Origin: Leisingera sp. M658
Lineage (GTDB): Bacteria; Pseudomonadota; Alphaproteobacteria; Rhodobacterales; Rhodobacteraceae
Direction: 5' to 3'
Assembly: GCF_025144145.1 (NCBI RefSeq)
Contig: NZ_CP083546.1
Coordinates: 3,630,001 to 3,694,000 of the forward strand
DNA: 64,000 nt
Shown here: positions 51,075-60,449 of the stretch, piece by piece
How positions within the stretch are numbered: the first letter of the stretch is position 1
Layout: every line of letters starts with the position of its first letter
Made by a program: the position numbers and the translations under genes
The notes under the pieces: model-generated
Told to the model about the DNA's origin: nothing
Seen by the model: only the letters and a program-made list of their open reading frames with translations
Databases searched by the model: none

Positions 51075-53035
51075 CAGATCAGACGATGGTTCTTTCTGAA
51101 AAACCTCAGACATGGACACGCACCAGAACCGGCTGGGTGCTGTTTGCGCTGGCCTGCGTTCTGGCGGCGGGCAATGCCGTGCTGCCTGCAGGGCTGGTAA
51201 GGCCGCCGGAGTGGCTGGTGCTGCCTTTTGCCGACTGGATCAACGCGATCTTTAACTTCCTGCGCGATGATCTTGGACTTATCTACCTGACCCGCGCCTT
51301 TGCTGACGGGGTTGAATGGCTGCTCGATGTGACTGCCAACCTGCTTTACGGCAAGAACCGCTGGCCGCGCGTCGGCCCCATTCCGTGGACCGTGATTGCC
51401 AGCATCGGCTTTGTTATCGGCTATGCCTTGCAAGGCTGGCGGCTGTCGCTGCTGACCGGCGGCACCTTTGTCTGGATCGCCGTCATGGGGCAGTGGAAAT
51501 GGGCAATGGAAACCCTTTCGGTTATCGTTGTCGCAGCCCCGTTCTCGATCCTGTTCGGGCTGCTTATGGGCATCCTCGCCTGGCGCTCGAAAAGCTTTGA
51601 GCGGATCCTGAATCCAATCCTCAACATCGCGCAAAGCCTGCCGCATTTCGCCTATATGATTCCGGTGGTTGTCTTTATCGGCGTCGGCCCCAAGGCGGGT
51701 GCCATTGTCACCATCATCTTTTCCGTACCGCCAATGATCCGCATGTCCTTGCTGGGTTTGCGCAAGGTCCCGCATGAAGTGATTGAAAGCGGGCACATGT
51801 GCGGCTCGACCCGCTGGCAGCTGCTGCGCCACGTCCGCATCCCCACCGCCCGGACCGAGATCCTGGTTGGTGTGAACCAGGTGATCATGCAGTGCCTTGC
51901 AATGGTGGTTCTGGCCAGTTTCATCGGCATGCCCGGGCTGGGCCAGAAACTGCTGCAGCTTTTGCAGGCGCTGAAGATCGGCCGCTCGGTCGAGATCGGC
52001 ATCACCATCGTCCTGCTGGCCGTCATGCTGGACCGTTGCACCAAGGCCTGGGCGACCAAGCAGCCCGAGCATTTCGCGAAAGGCACGTCGTTTGCGGTCC
52101 GCAACAAGTTCCTGCTGATCGCTGCGGGCCTGTCGCTGGCCTGCATCCTGCTGGCACAGTTCCTTCCAGTAATGGACCAGATCGGCCGCCGCGACGCCTT
52201 CACCATTTCCAAACCGATTGATGCCGTCGCGGACTGGTTCATCGTACTGATAGATCCGGTCACCCAATGGCTGCGCTGGTTCCTGATCACTTGGGTGCTG
52301 ATCCCGATCCGCGATGCCTTCCTATGGATGCCCTATGCCGCAGTGCTGGCGCTGCTGGCGGCCGCAGGCTGGGCCATCGGCGGGCTGCGTTCGGCGCTGG
52401 TGTGCGTTGCCTTCTTCGGCCTCATCGCTATGTCCGGCTGGTGGGACCGCGCGATGATCACCGTCTATACTGTCGTCGTCGCGGTCTCGATTGCGACCGT
52501 GCTGGGTTTTCCGCTGGGCATCTGGGGATCGTTTCACGAGAAACGTGCTGCCATTGCCCTGCTCATCTGCGACACATTGCAAACTTTTCCCAGCTTCATC
52601 TACCTGATCCCGGTGGTCATGCTGTTCGGGGTGAACGATGTGGCGGTGATCGGCGCGGTTGTCCTGTTCGCAGCCGTGCCGCTGGTGCGCTACACCATTG
52701 AAGGGTTGCGCCAAGTGCCCGAAACCCTGATCGAAGCCGCTGATATGGCCGGTGCCACCCGTATGCAGACCTTATGGAAGGTCCGCCTGCCGATGGCGCT
52801 GCCCACCATCATGGTCGGGGTGAACCAGTCGGTCATGTTCTCGCTGTTCATGGTAATCATCGCCGCCTTCATCGGCACCCAGGACCTGGGCCAGGAGATG
52901 CAACGCGCGCTGTCCTCCACCGATGTGGGCAAAGGGCTGGTGCTTGGTCTTGCCGTCGCGTTCATGGGGCTGATGGTCGACCACCTGGTCACCACTTGGG
53001 CGAAGACCAAGAAAGATGCGCTGGGGCTGGAGTGA
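51071..53035 (+). CDS. tmoV: TMAO/betaine ABC transporter, double permease
   Basis: A 654-aa membrane protein made of two ProW-like permease halves. Each half has the coupling motif: HVRIPTARTEILVGVNQVIM in the first and KVRLPMALPTIMVGVNQSVM in the second. Many hydrophobic segments of 18-22 residues are visible. The duplication in one chain is normal for TmoV of marine roseobacters, where single-half ProW is about 350 aa. It would form the inner-membrane channel with two TmoW subunits. Confidence 0.9.
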   Translation: MTDQTMVLSEKPQTWTRTRTGWVLFALACVLAAGNAVLPAGLVRPPEWLVLPFADWINAIFNFLRDDLGLIYLTRAFADGVEWLLDVTANLLYGKNRWPRVGPIPWTVIASIGFVIGYALQGWRLSLLTGGTFVWIAVMGQWKWAMETLSVIVVAAPFSILFGLLMGILAWRSKSFERILNPILNIAQSLPHFAYMIPVVVFIGVGPKAGAIVTIIFSVPPMIRMSLLGLRKVPHEVIESGHMCGSTRWQLLRHVRIPTARTEILVGVNQVIMQCLAMVVLASFIGMPGLGQKLLQLLQALKIGRSVEIGITIVLLAVMLDRCTKAWATKQPEHFAKGTSFAVRNKFLLIAAGLSLACILLAQFLPVMDQIGRRDAFTISKPIDAVADWFIVLIDPVTQWLRWFLITWVLIPIRDAFLWMPYAAVLALLAAAGWAIGGLRSALVCVAFFGLIAMSGWWDRAMITVYTVVVAVSIATVLGFPLGIWGSFHEKRAAIALLICDTLQTFPSFIYLIPVVMLFGVNDVAVIGAVVLFAAVPLVRYTIEGLRQVPETLIEAADMAGATRMQTLWKVRLPMALPTIMVGVNQSVMFSLFMVIIAAFIGTQDLGQEMQRALSSTDVGKGLVLGLAVAFMGLMVDHLVTTWAKTKKDALGLE

Positions 53036-53039
53036 CATC

Positions 53040-54080
53040 ATGACTATCCATTCCAACGACTTTGGCCCCGCCCCATCCACCCGCATAGGCTTTCTGCTGT
53101 TTCCAGGCTTTCCCATGGCCTGCCTGACCTCGGCAATGGAGCCGCTGCGTGCCGCCAATGAAATCGCTGGGCACCAGGTGTTTTCCTGGTCTTTGGTGAC
53201 GGAAACCGGCGCGGACGCAGCGGCTTCAGCCGGGGTCCTTTTTCCAGCGGAAACCAGCCTTGCCAGGATCAAAGGGCTGGACTGCCTGTTCCTGTTGTCC
53301 GGCCCGGAAGGTGAATTCGAAGATCCTGTCTCAGGGCATGGGCGGCTGCGCTACTTATCGCGGCATGGTGTGACCTTGGGCGCAGTGTCCGGCGGTGTTT
53401 TCCCGCTGGCGCGCAGCGGGGTTTTGTCCGGACGGCGCTGCGCTGTTCACTGGTGTTACCGCAGCGCCTTTGAGGCCGCCTTTCCCGATTGCCCGGCTGT
53501 TGATCGGCTGATTGTGCGGGACGGCAATGTTCATACTGTCTCCGGTGCGACCGCCATGTTCGACCTGTCACTGGAGCTGATCGGCACTGCTCTCGGTGCA
53601 GACGCCAAAAATGAAATCGCCTGCCTGTTCCAGCATCCCGTCATCCGCAACGGCAGTGCCCGCCAGAAGGTCCCGGTGCTGCAAAGCGACCGCACCGTCG
53701 ACCAGATGCCGCCCGCAGTAAAAGAGGCTATGGCGATTTTCTCGGAAAATTACGAAACACCAGTCTGCATCCGCGACGTGGCCCGCATGGCCGGCATCTC
53801 GCCGCGCCAGCTGGAGCGCAGCTTCCGTACTGCCACCGGCCTCAGCCCCGGCGAATACTATCGCCGCCAGCGCCTGAAAGCCGCCCGGCAGATGGTGCTC
53901 CATTCCTGGGATACGGTGTCCCATATTGCCCATGCTGTTGGCTATGCCAGCTCCTCGACCCTGACACTGCATTACCGGAAGTTCTATGGGGTCACACCGG
54001 TTCAAGACCGCAAACACGCTTTCCAGCCGCCCGGCCGCCGCCAAGTCCAAACAGCGCCACCGCCACCGGGCGGGCTCTAA
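53040..54080 (+). CDS. GlxA-family (AraC/DJ-1) transcriptional regulator
   Basis: A 346-aa regulator with an N-terminal DJ-1/PfpI-like domain (IGFLLFPGFPMACLTSAMEP to about residue 200) and a C-terminal AraC HTH (CIRDVARMAGISPRQLERSF, then IAHAVGYASSSTLTLHYRKF). GbdR and CdhR, regulators of glycine betaine and carnitine breakdown, have this build. It begins 5 bp after tmoV on the same strand, so it is likely to be expressed with the importer and to control downstream use of methylated amines. Confidence 0.87.
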   Translation: MTIHSNDFGPAPSTRIGFLLFPGFPMACLTSAMEPLRAANEIAGHQVFSWSLVTETGADAAASAGVLFPAETSLARIKGLDCLFLLSGPEGEFEDPVSGHGRLRYLSRHGVTLGAVSGGVFPLARSGVLSGRRCAVHWCYRSAFEAAFPDCPAVDRLIVRDGNVHTVSGATAMFDLSLELIGTALGADAKNEIACLFQHPVIRNGSARQKVPVLQSDRTVDQMPPAVKEAMAIFSENYETPVCIRDVARMAGISPRQLERSFRTATGLSPGEYYRRQRLKAARQMVLHSWDTVSHIAHAVGYASSSTLTLHYRKFYGVTPVQDRKHAFQPPGRRQVQTAPPPPGGL

Positions 54081-54242
54081 GCAGGCTTGGCCGTTCATCC
54101 AGCTGCCGCCGGACCAAAACTGAAAGCGCCGTGTAAGGGCGCGCTGCTTGCCATACAGGGCAATAGCATATGCGTCGCGGCCCTGACCCGGTGGCCAAGG
54201 TGCTTAGTTAAAGGCTTCAGGCGGGCAGCGCCGTCGCGGCTT

Positions 54243-55160
54243 TCACACACGTGCGTCCCGATCCCAGGGCGGGACATCGCCGCCAAGATGTTCCAGGATG
54301 AAATCAATAAAAACCCGGACTTTTGCAGGCAGATAGCGGCGTTCTGGATAGATGGCATATAACGTCTGCGACGGCAGCGGGCAGTGCGGCAGCACCCGCA
54401 CCAACCGCCCCGCCGCCAGGTCCGGGCCGGCAGTGAAAGTCGGCAGCCGGCCGATCCCCGTCCCGCCCAGGATCGCTTCCCGCAGCGCCTCGCCGTTGTT
54501 GACGCTGAAACTTCCGCCGGGCCGGAAGGTTTGCACCTCACCATCGCAATCGAAAACCCACTCCTGAAAATCCCGGCTGTAGGAATACTGCAGGCAGTTA
54601 TGGCGGCTTAAACCGCTGACCGTTTCCGGTGTGCAATAGCGATCAAGGTACGCCGGGGCAGCAGCCAGGACGTTGTGCAAAGGTGCGATCTTGCGGGCGA
54701 CCAGCGCGGAATCCGCCAGGGTTCCGCCGCGCAGCGCCAGGTCGAACCCGTCGGCGAACAGATCCGCCACCCGGTCATCCATCACCATGTCCACCGATAG
54801 GCCGGGGTAACGCGCCAGAAACCCGGACACCAGTGGTGCCACATGCAGTCGCCCGAAGGCCATCGGCACATTCACCTTCAGACGCCCCTTGGGGGCCTCT
54901 TGCAACGCCAGCACGCTGTCCTCGGCCTCCTGCGCCGCCTCTTGCGCCCGGACCGCATGGGCATAGAAATGCTCGCCCGCCTCGGTCAGGCTGACATTGC
55001 GGGTGGAGCGGTGAAACAGTTGCGCACCCAGCCTCTTTTCGATGAGCGTGATCCGTTTGCTGACCGCGGATTTGCTCACCCCCAGCCGCCGCGCCGCTGC
55101 GGCAAACCCCTGTGTTTCGGCAACCGCCACAACCACCGGGATATCTCCCATTCCTTCCAT
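54243..55160 (-). CDS. LysR-family regulator
   Basis: A 305-aa LysR protein of the CrgA/DsdC-like large group: N-terminal HTH (VVVAVAETQGFAAAARRLGV, then SKSAVSKRITLIEKRLGAQL) and an effector domain with the usual DLALRGGTLADSALVARKIA segment. It is divergent from the glutathionyl-hydroquinone reductase gene, and the 115-bp region between them has a 9-bp inverted repeat. Local control of that gene is expected; quinones or electrophiles could be the inducer, which is inference. Confidence 0.88.
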   Translation of the reverse strand: MEGMGDIPVVVAVAETQGFAAAARRLGVSKSAVSKRITLIEKRLGAQLFHRSTRNVSLTEAGEHFYAHAVRAQEAAQEAEDSVLALQEAPKGRLKVNVPMAFGRLHVAPLVSGFLARYPGLSVDMVMDDRVADLFADGFDLALRGGTLADSALVARKIAPLHNVLAAAPAYLDRYCTPETVSGLSRHNCLQYSYSRDFQEWVFDCDGEVQTFRPGGSFSVNNGEALREAILGGTGIGRLPTFTAGPDLAAGRLVRVLPHCPLPSQTLYAIYPERRYLPAKVRVFIDFILEHLGGDVPPWDRDARV

Positions 55161-55173
55161 TTCTCTCTCTTAC

Positions 55174-55221
55174 TCCGGATAGGGTGAGTTTTTCTCAACA
55201 TCAGGTTTCAGTCTATCCGGA
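55174..55221. promoter_or_regulatory. 9-bp inverted repeat between lysR and the GHR gene
   Basis: TCCGGATAG (55174-55182) and CTATCCGGA (55213-55221) are a perfect inverted repeat 30 bp apart in the divergent promoter region. The spacing is wide for a single LysR box but fits two half-operators on a bent DNA. Confidence 0.5.
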
Positions 55222-55275
55222 TTATCGCGAACTTGGAAACCGCATACCTTTGCCGGGTCATCAAGGAGACGAGCC

Positions 55276-56241
55276 ATGGCAAAGATGCTGATCGACGGTG
55301 TGCTCACCGAAAAGCCGAAACCGGGAGACGGGGTGTTCCGCCGCATGGGCAGCGGCTTTCGCGGATGGATCGAGCCGCAAGCAGATGCTGAGTTCCCGGC
55401 GGAGCCCGGGCGCTACCACCTCTATGTCTCCATGGCCTGCCCCTGGAGCCACCGCACCACGATCCTGCGCGCGTTGAAAGGGCTGGAGGAGATCATCACC
55501 GTCACCCAGATGGTGCCGCTGGCAGGTCCTGACGGCTGGCAGGTCGGCACCGCTGACTATAACCCCGCCGCCGGGGTGCCGCGGGATGAGTACCTCTATC
55601 AGGTCTATCAGCGGGCGGATCCCGGTCACACCGGTCCGGTTACGGTGCCGGTGCTGTTCGACAAGAGCACCGGCCGCATCGTGAACAACGATTCCGGCGA
55701 CATCATGCGGATGCTGAATTCGGCCTTCGATGAGCTGGCAGGCGCCACGCCGGATTTCTACCCGCCGGATCTGCAGCAGGACATCGACCGGATCAGCACC
55801 GAAATCTATGCCCCGGTCAACAATGGCGTCTACCGTGCAGGCTTTGCCACCACCCAGGCCGCCTATGACGCAGCAATCACCGATTTGTTCGGCAAGCTGG
55901 AGGAGCTGGACGCCCTGCTCGGCACCCGCCGCTACCTGACCGGGGAGCGGATCACCGAAGCGGACTGGCGCCTGTTCACCACCCTTGTCCGGTTTGATCC
56001 GGTCTATGCGACGCACTTCAAGACCGACCGCAAGCGGATCGCCGATTACCGCAACCTCGGCCCTTACTTGCGCGACCTATACCAAGTGCCCGGCGTGGCC
56101 ACCACGATCGATATGGAGGCCATCCGCCAGCACTATTTCCTGAGCCACCGGCACATCAACCCGCACGGGATCATCTCCGCCGGCCCGCACCAGGATCTGC
56201 GCCATCCGCATGGGCGGGGCGGCACTGCCTACCCCGCCTGA
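55276..56241 (+). CDS. Glutathionyl-hydroquinone reductase (xi-class GST)
   Basis: A 321-aa protein with the xi-class glutathione transferase motif CPWSHR (Cys55) and the rest of the family pattern (DVPVLFDKSTGRIVNNDSGD-like segment at about 130, then RYLTGERITEADWRLFTTLV). These enzymes reduce glutathionyl-hydroquinones with glutathione and protect against quinone stress. GAGACGAG lies before the ATG. It is transcribed away from the LysR gene. Confidence 0.93.
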   Translation: MAKMLIDGVLTEKPKPGDGVFRRMGSGFRGWIEPQADAEFPAEPGRYHLYVSMACPWSHRTTILRALKGLEEIITVTQMVPLAGPDGWQVGTADYNPAAGVPRDEYLYQVYQRADPGHTGPVTVPVLFDKSTGRIVNNDSGDIMRMLNSAFDELAGATPDFYPPDLQQDIDRISTEIYAPVNNGVYRAGFATTQAAYDAAITDLFGKLEELDALLGTRRYLTGERITEADWRLFTTLVRFDPVYATHFKTDRKRIADYRNLGPYLRDLYQVPGVATTIDMEAIRQHYFLSHRHINPHGIISAGPHQDLRHPHGRGGTAYPA

Positions 56242-56303
56242 CCCCGTCACCCCGCAATCCGACCGGGGCCACTGCCCCGAACACTGAACTGGAGAACTCC
56301 ACT

Positions 56304-57116
56304 ATGAAACTGCTTTCAAAACTTGCCGCAGCCGCCGCCGTGCTGTGGCTCCCCGCCCATGGGCTTGCCGGCGCCGCGGACACCGCCGGCCTCTTGGAAC
56401 TGGAATACACCGATGGCCGCCCGGCCTCGCTTGGCGTGGAGGACGTGAACGCGGTGCTGCAACGCGTCGGTGTCCGCGTCGGCACTGTTGCGATCCCGGA
56501 TCAGGCGCTTCCGGTCCTTGAGGCCTCGCGCAGCCGCGCCATCACTGCCGAGGAGGAGGCGCAGCTGATCTCTGCCTTTGAACTGACCCGCGAAGACCTG
56601 CTGGCAGAAATCGCCGCCGCAGGGAGGGAACCGACGGTCGAAAACGGCGGCTCGCTCACCACTTCGGAACCGGGTGTTGCGCCCTACCCCAAGGTCTATG
56701 ACATGAACAAGATGGACGCGGAGACCCGGGTCTGGGTCCACAAGAAATTCGGCCCGCTGCACATCAACCACGCCGAGGACGGCACCGGCATCGACGAGGT
56801 GATGACCGTCGTCTCCGGCGGCCCTTGGGTCTGGTTCTTTGAGCTGCCCGGTGATGTCATCGGCAAGCTAATCCTGGGTCATGTCGGCCCGGAGGGCGAG
56901 GCGTGGCGCATCAGCTATCCTGGCATCCGACCGCACGGCGGATTTCTTAACCCGGAATACGGGCTTGTTGTCGCCTATGCACACGGGCCCGAGCAGTTCG
57001 AGATCCATTTTGATGCGGACAATGTGGCCGGATCCCGCCTGAACGGCACCAATGCCTGGATCGACTTCTCCGGGGACAAGCCGGTGCTTCTGGATACCCC
57101 GCTAATCGGCAACTGA
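56304..57116 (+). CDS. Exported protein of unknown function
   Basis: A 270-aa protein with a clear signal peptide (MKLLSKLAAAAAVLWLPAHG, cut near AGA-ADTAG). The mature part has no family that I know; the middle contains MDAETRVWVHKKFGPLHINH, and the C-terminal part is strand-rich with IRPHGGFLNPEYGLVVAYAH. It follows the GHR gene by 62 bp and is followed by a strong terminator, so the two genes may form one unit, perhaps under the same LysR protein. Confidence 0.65.
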   Translation: MKLLSKLAAAAAVLWLPAHGLAGAADTAGLLELEYTDGRPASLGVEDVNAVLQRVGVRVGTVAIPDQALPVLEASRSRAITAEEEAQLISAFELTREDLLAEIAAAGREPTVENGGSLTTSEPGVAPYPKVYDMNKMDAETRVWVHKKFGPLHINHAEDGTGIDEVMTVVSGGPWVWFFELPGDVIGKLILGHVGPEGEAWRISYPGIRPHGGFLNPEYGLVVAYAHGPEQFEIHFDADNVAGSRLNGTNAWIDFSGDKPVLLDTPLIGN

Positions 57117-57125
57117 CGCATCTGC

Positions 57126-57160
57126 GGCTGCCGGCGCTTGACCTGCCGGCAGCCCTTTTC
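57126..57160 (+). terminator. Rho-independent terminator after the exported protein gene
   Basis: GGCTGCCGGC (57126-57135) pairs perfectly with GCCGGCAGCC (57145-57154) across 9 nt, followed by CTTTTCCTT. It lies 10 bp after the stop codon. Confidence 0.8.
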
Positions 57161-57177
57161 CTTCTCATCCAGGTGAA

Positions 57178-57852
57178 ATGATGAAATCCCCCGTTCTGAC
57201 CATCGACTTTTTCCACGACACCGTTTGCGGCTGATGCTTTGTAATGTCGCCTAAGCTGCGTAAGCTGGCCGCCGAATTTCCAATCCGGGTGCGTCATCGC
57301 ACCTTTGTCCTGCAGGACTCGCCCGCCAAACTGGCCGCAGCCTTTGGCTCTGCGAAGAAAACCAAGGACGTCATTCTGGGCCATTGGGAGCGATGCGCCG
57401 AACACGATGAAGGCGGGCGCATCAGCGTGGAGGGAATGCGCCGCCAGCGCTTCCCCTATCCCACCGGCCTGCTGAGCGCCAAAGCCTGCAAGGCTGCAGA
57501 ACTGCAGACCGGGGACGCCGGGCACTGGGTCTATTTCGATGCGATGCAGGCCGCGCATCTGACGGAGAACCGCAATATCGCGAACGAAGGCGTGCTGCTG
57601 GATGCGGCCCGTTCCTGCGGGCTGGATGCCGGACGGCTGCGCAAGGACATGTACAGTGCTGAAGTTACGCAATTGGTTTCCCAGGACCGGCAGCTGGCTG
57701 CTTTCTAGCGGATCAGCGCGGTGCCGACGCTGGCGGTTGCCGGCGGAAAATGGCAGTTGCGCCATGGCCCGCTCGCCCAGATGCGCGCAGAGCTGGCTTT
57801 GGCTGTGACCGATGTGGCGGCTCAAGCCGCAGCCGGCAAAGATCTGCGGTGA
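57178..57852 (+). pseudogene. DsbA-family oxidoreductase, broken by two stops
   Basis: The frame opens MMKSPVLTIDFFHDTVCG, then TGA at 57232-57234, then CFVMSPKLRKLAAEF and a full DsbA-like body, interrupted again by TAG at 57706-57708 and continuing RISAVPTLAVAGGKWQLRHG to a normal TGA at 57850. Relatives usually have CGWC or CPWC here, so the first stop is best explained as TGG changed to TGA. With the second stop inside the conserved end, the gene is dead. A start AGGTGAA-ATG is still visible. Translation from within could make an incomplete protein only. Confidence 0.8.
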
Positions 57853-58407
57853 GCAGTGCCCCCGGCATTTCGCAGAGCACACTGCCTGCTGCCAGTATGG
57901 TTCAGTCACTTATCGTATTTGTGATACGCGTGCCGCCTATGGAGCAGCATTGGAACCCGCTGCGCCATTAACACTGACGGCACACACCTGCCATGGATCA
58001 GAGTTTCCGTTGCTAAGGCGCAGCTTTCGTGTTCCTGCCGTTCATGCGCCTTGCAGCATTGCAGACATACAGCGACTTTGCTTGGACAGCCGGGGCAGCA
58101 GCCGGCAATGATTAGCGGTTGGAAAAAACGGCGATCTCGAACATGGCTTCCGCGTTTGGCGGAAGGCCGACTGCCATTTCTAACTACGAACTAGAGATAA
58201 ATTCGCGTACAAGGCGCGTGATCTGTTCAGAGACACCCTCCAGACCGTAATACCCTACCCACTCAGGTAGATGTACCTCCGCATCTGGAAACAGGGTAAC
58301 CGTCCGGCTTCCTGCTCTACATTGGGTCACTATGACCAGATACTGTCCATTTATAATTTAAGTGACCCTCCGGTAAAGGTGCCCTGGCGCGGTTCCCGCG
58401 ATCCCTG
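57853..58407. other. Noncoding, decayed region
   Basis: I see no gene in these 555 bp. The next recognisable sequence is the remnant of IS66 beginning at 58408. Confidence 0.45.
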
Positions 58408-58545
58408 TTACGCTTCGGGAGCAGCGTAGCGCCATGGTATGAGCTCATTCAGACGTGTGATCTTGTGGTCTGCAATCCGGGCCAGCTGCGCGGCCAGCCA
58501 GGCCTCCAGATCGTCGAGCAGAGTATTGAGCGGGATTGGCGCAAC
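58408..58545 (-). pseudogene. IS66 transposase remnant (C-terminal end)
   Basis: On the minus strand LDDLEAWLAAQLARIADHKI then TRLNELIPWRYAAPEA is the end of an IS66-type TnpC transposase (usual ending RIxDHxITRLxELLPWxY). The rest of the gene is absent. It faces a second IS66 fragment on the plus strand, so two insertions or an inversion happened here. Confidence 0.7.
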
Positions 58546-58699
58546 TGTCTGTGATGAATGCCCCTGTGGCGGCGGCGGCCCGCCTGCTGCCTGGTACCGG
58601 TTTACGGCAAACCGCAAAGGCGGGCGTCCTACGGCCCATCTGGCCAGCAACCAGGGTTGGATGCATGCGGGCGGCTTTTCCGGTTTCAATGAGCGGTAC

Positions 58700-59316
58700 C
58701 GTTCCGGGGCTATCAGCGAGGCCGCCTGCATGGCTCATATCCGCCGCAAGTTCGTGGATGTGTTCCCATCTCAGGGCCTGCAAGCAGCCGAGGAGGCGAT
58801 CCGGCGCATCGCCGGTCTCTAGCCCGTGGAAAAGGACGCCCGGAGTTTGCCGACTGGAGACCGCGTTCACCTGCGGCAAACCTGGTCAAAGCCTTTGTTC
58901 GATGAACTGGAGGCCTGGCTTGCCGTCCAGCTGTCCAGCGTTCCCGGCAAATCCGAACTGGCCAGGGCCATCTACTACCGGCATGTGATTGCAGCGCAAT
59001 CACCGAAAGGCGTTATGCTCCGGCCCGGATCAAGAAATTGCGCCCGTTTCTGGATCACGGCATCCTGGAACCCGACAACGATTCCGCAGAGCGGGCGATG
59101 AAGCCAATTGCCATAGGCCGCAAAAATTACCTGTTTGCCGGCTCAGAGTGCGGCGGGAAAGCTGCTGCCATTGCCTATTCCGTGATAGAAACCGCCAAGA
59201 TGAACGGCGGAGATCCGCAGGTCTGGCTCGCCTGAGTTCCGGCTCAAATCACGGATCATAAAATCACCTGCCTGAATGAGCTCACGCCATCGCGCTACGC
59301 TGCTATCGCAGCGTAG
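58700..59316 (+). pseudogene. IS66 transposase remnant with stop and frameshift
   Basis: The plus strand reads CMAHIRRKFVDVFPSQGLQA, a stop TAG at 58820-58822 and then PVEKDARSLPTGDRVHLRQT in the same frame. After about 59000 the match continues in another frame (FLDHGILEPDNDSAERAMKP, then IAIGRKNYLFAGSECGGKAA), reaches TGA at 59233-59235, and a final ITDHKITCLNELTPSRYAA. These are the C-terminal parts of TnpC with at least two stops and one frameshift. It is not active. Confidence 0.8.
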
Positions 59317-60179
59317 CAGGCAGCACTGGAACCGCGCCAGAGCACCTTCACCGGACGGAAATCATGCCGCCGCAGCGCGCCACCCGGAACAGACACTTCA
59401 CCCCCACCAGGGTCTGGTTGCGCGTACAGATGCTGGTGCCGCTCTCCATGAGATGCCGTTGGACGTCCCGACATCATCCGGTGGCGCGGTCCCGGGGGAT
59501 CGTCCGAGCCAGGCTGCAAACCGTGTGCAGGCCCGCAAGCGGCTGGTTTAAGGCGCCGGGCCCAGATTGCGTGCCGGCATATCCGCGATCAGGCACGCGA
59601 AGGGGTGCCGTCGGGATTGAACGCTGAATGGTCACGGCAAAACCCTCTGTCAACCAAGGTGAAATCACCTCTCCCGGCAGCACACACCCGGACCTCCGAA
59701 ACCGCGAAAAGCAGCCCGCTTGCGTGCAACGCCTGCCACCCAGAGCCCCTATCGCGGAGCGATCCAATACCCGGGACAAAGTCTGCATTTGCTGCGAGCT
59801 GCCTGAAGGGCTGCTTGCAGCAAGTTAATCCAGGCTCTGCGCTCTATGTAAGTACCGTTTGGTGAACACCTTCTCTTTGGCCTTGTTGCCGCAGCGGCTC
59901 ATGCTGCGCCACCGCCTTCTTGGACGCGAAAGACCCACATAATACACAGAGCAGTCTTCCGCCGCGCTCAGTCTGAGTTTGGAAATTCATTGCAGGTGAA
60001 GACGTCGATTGCTCCCCTCGCAATTACACTGTCTACGGGTTTGCCGTTAAGATCAGCATTTGTGCCAATCGGCATGATATCTGGGTTCAGTATGGAATTC
60101 AAAAGGGATCCGGTTGACGCGCAGGAAGCTGGCCCGAGGCGCTATAGTCCTCAATTCGCGCTGGCCGTTTAGGCCAGCG
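59317..60179. other. Decayed intergenic region
   Basis: No intact gene. Short open frames on both strands lack ribosome binding sites and recognised domains. The minus strand at about 59980-60090 reads ADLNGKPVDSVIARGAIDVF, which looks like the end of some protein, but I cannot name it. This fits a graveyard of insertion sequences. Confidence 0.4.
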
Positions 60180-60395
60180 GATTTCATTGGACAACACTTG
60201 TGCATTGAAGCGCCGGCTTTCGTTGCCAGCTTCGATTAGGTCAAAGTGACGAGTGAACCGTTCAAGCAGCGCCAACGTCATCTTGGGATAGGCTAAGACG
60301 CTGGGCCATTCACCGGCGGCGAGGTTGGTTGTGCCTGCAATTGAGGTGCGCTCGTAAATGCGGCCGATCAGGTGAAAGAGCAGCTGGCCCCACAT
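60180..60395 (-). pseudogene. IS21 helper IstB remnant
   Basis: The minus strand reads [40 protein letters not shown] and [19 protein letters not shown], the C-terminal part of IstB (usual LIxRxYExTSxIxTTNLxFxEWxxVFxDxKMTxALLDRLTHH). The ATPase part upstream and the partner istA are missing. Confidence 0.75.
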
Positions 60396-60399
60396 CTTA

Positions 60400-60422
60400 C
60401 CCGGTCCGAAACCCGGACCGGG
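60400..60422. terminator. Hairpin downstream of phyR
   Basis: CCCGGTCCG (60400-60408) and CGGACCGGG (60414-60422) form a perfect 9-bp stem with a 5-nt loop, 27 bp past the phyR stop. No T-run follows on the minus strand, so it may be a weak terminator or a stabilising end. Confidence 0.5.
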
Positions 60423-60449
60423 CCATGTGCGTCACATCCCCGGACCTGA

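Noticed and set aside
57232-57234. Selenocysteine codon in the DsbA-like gene
   Set aside because: The UGA takes the place of Trp and not Cys, and a second stop (TAG at 57706) breaks the same frame.
58439-59316. An intact IS66 element
   Set aside because: The transposase parts have in-frame stops and a frameshift, and no tnpA/tnpB genes or paired terminal repeats were found.
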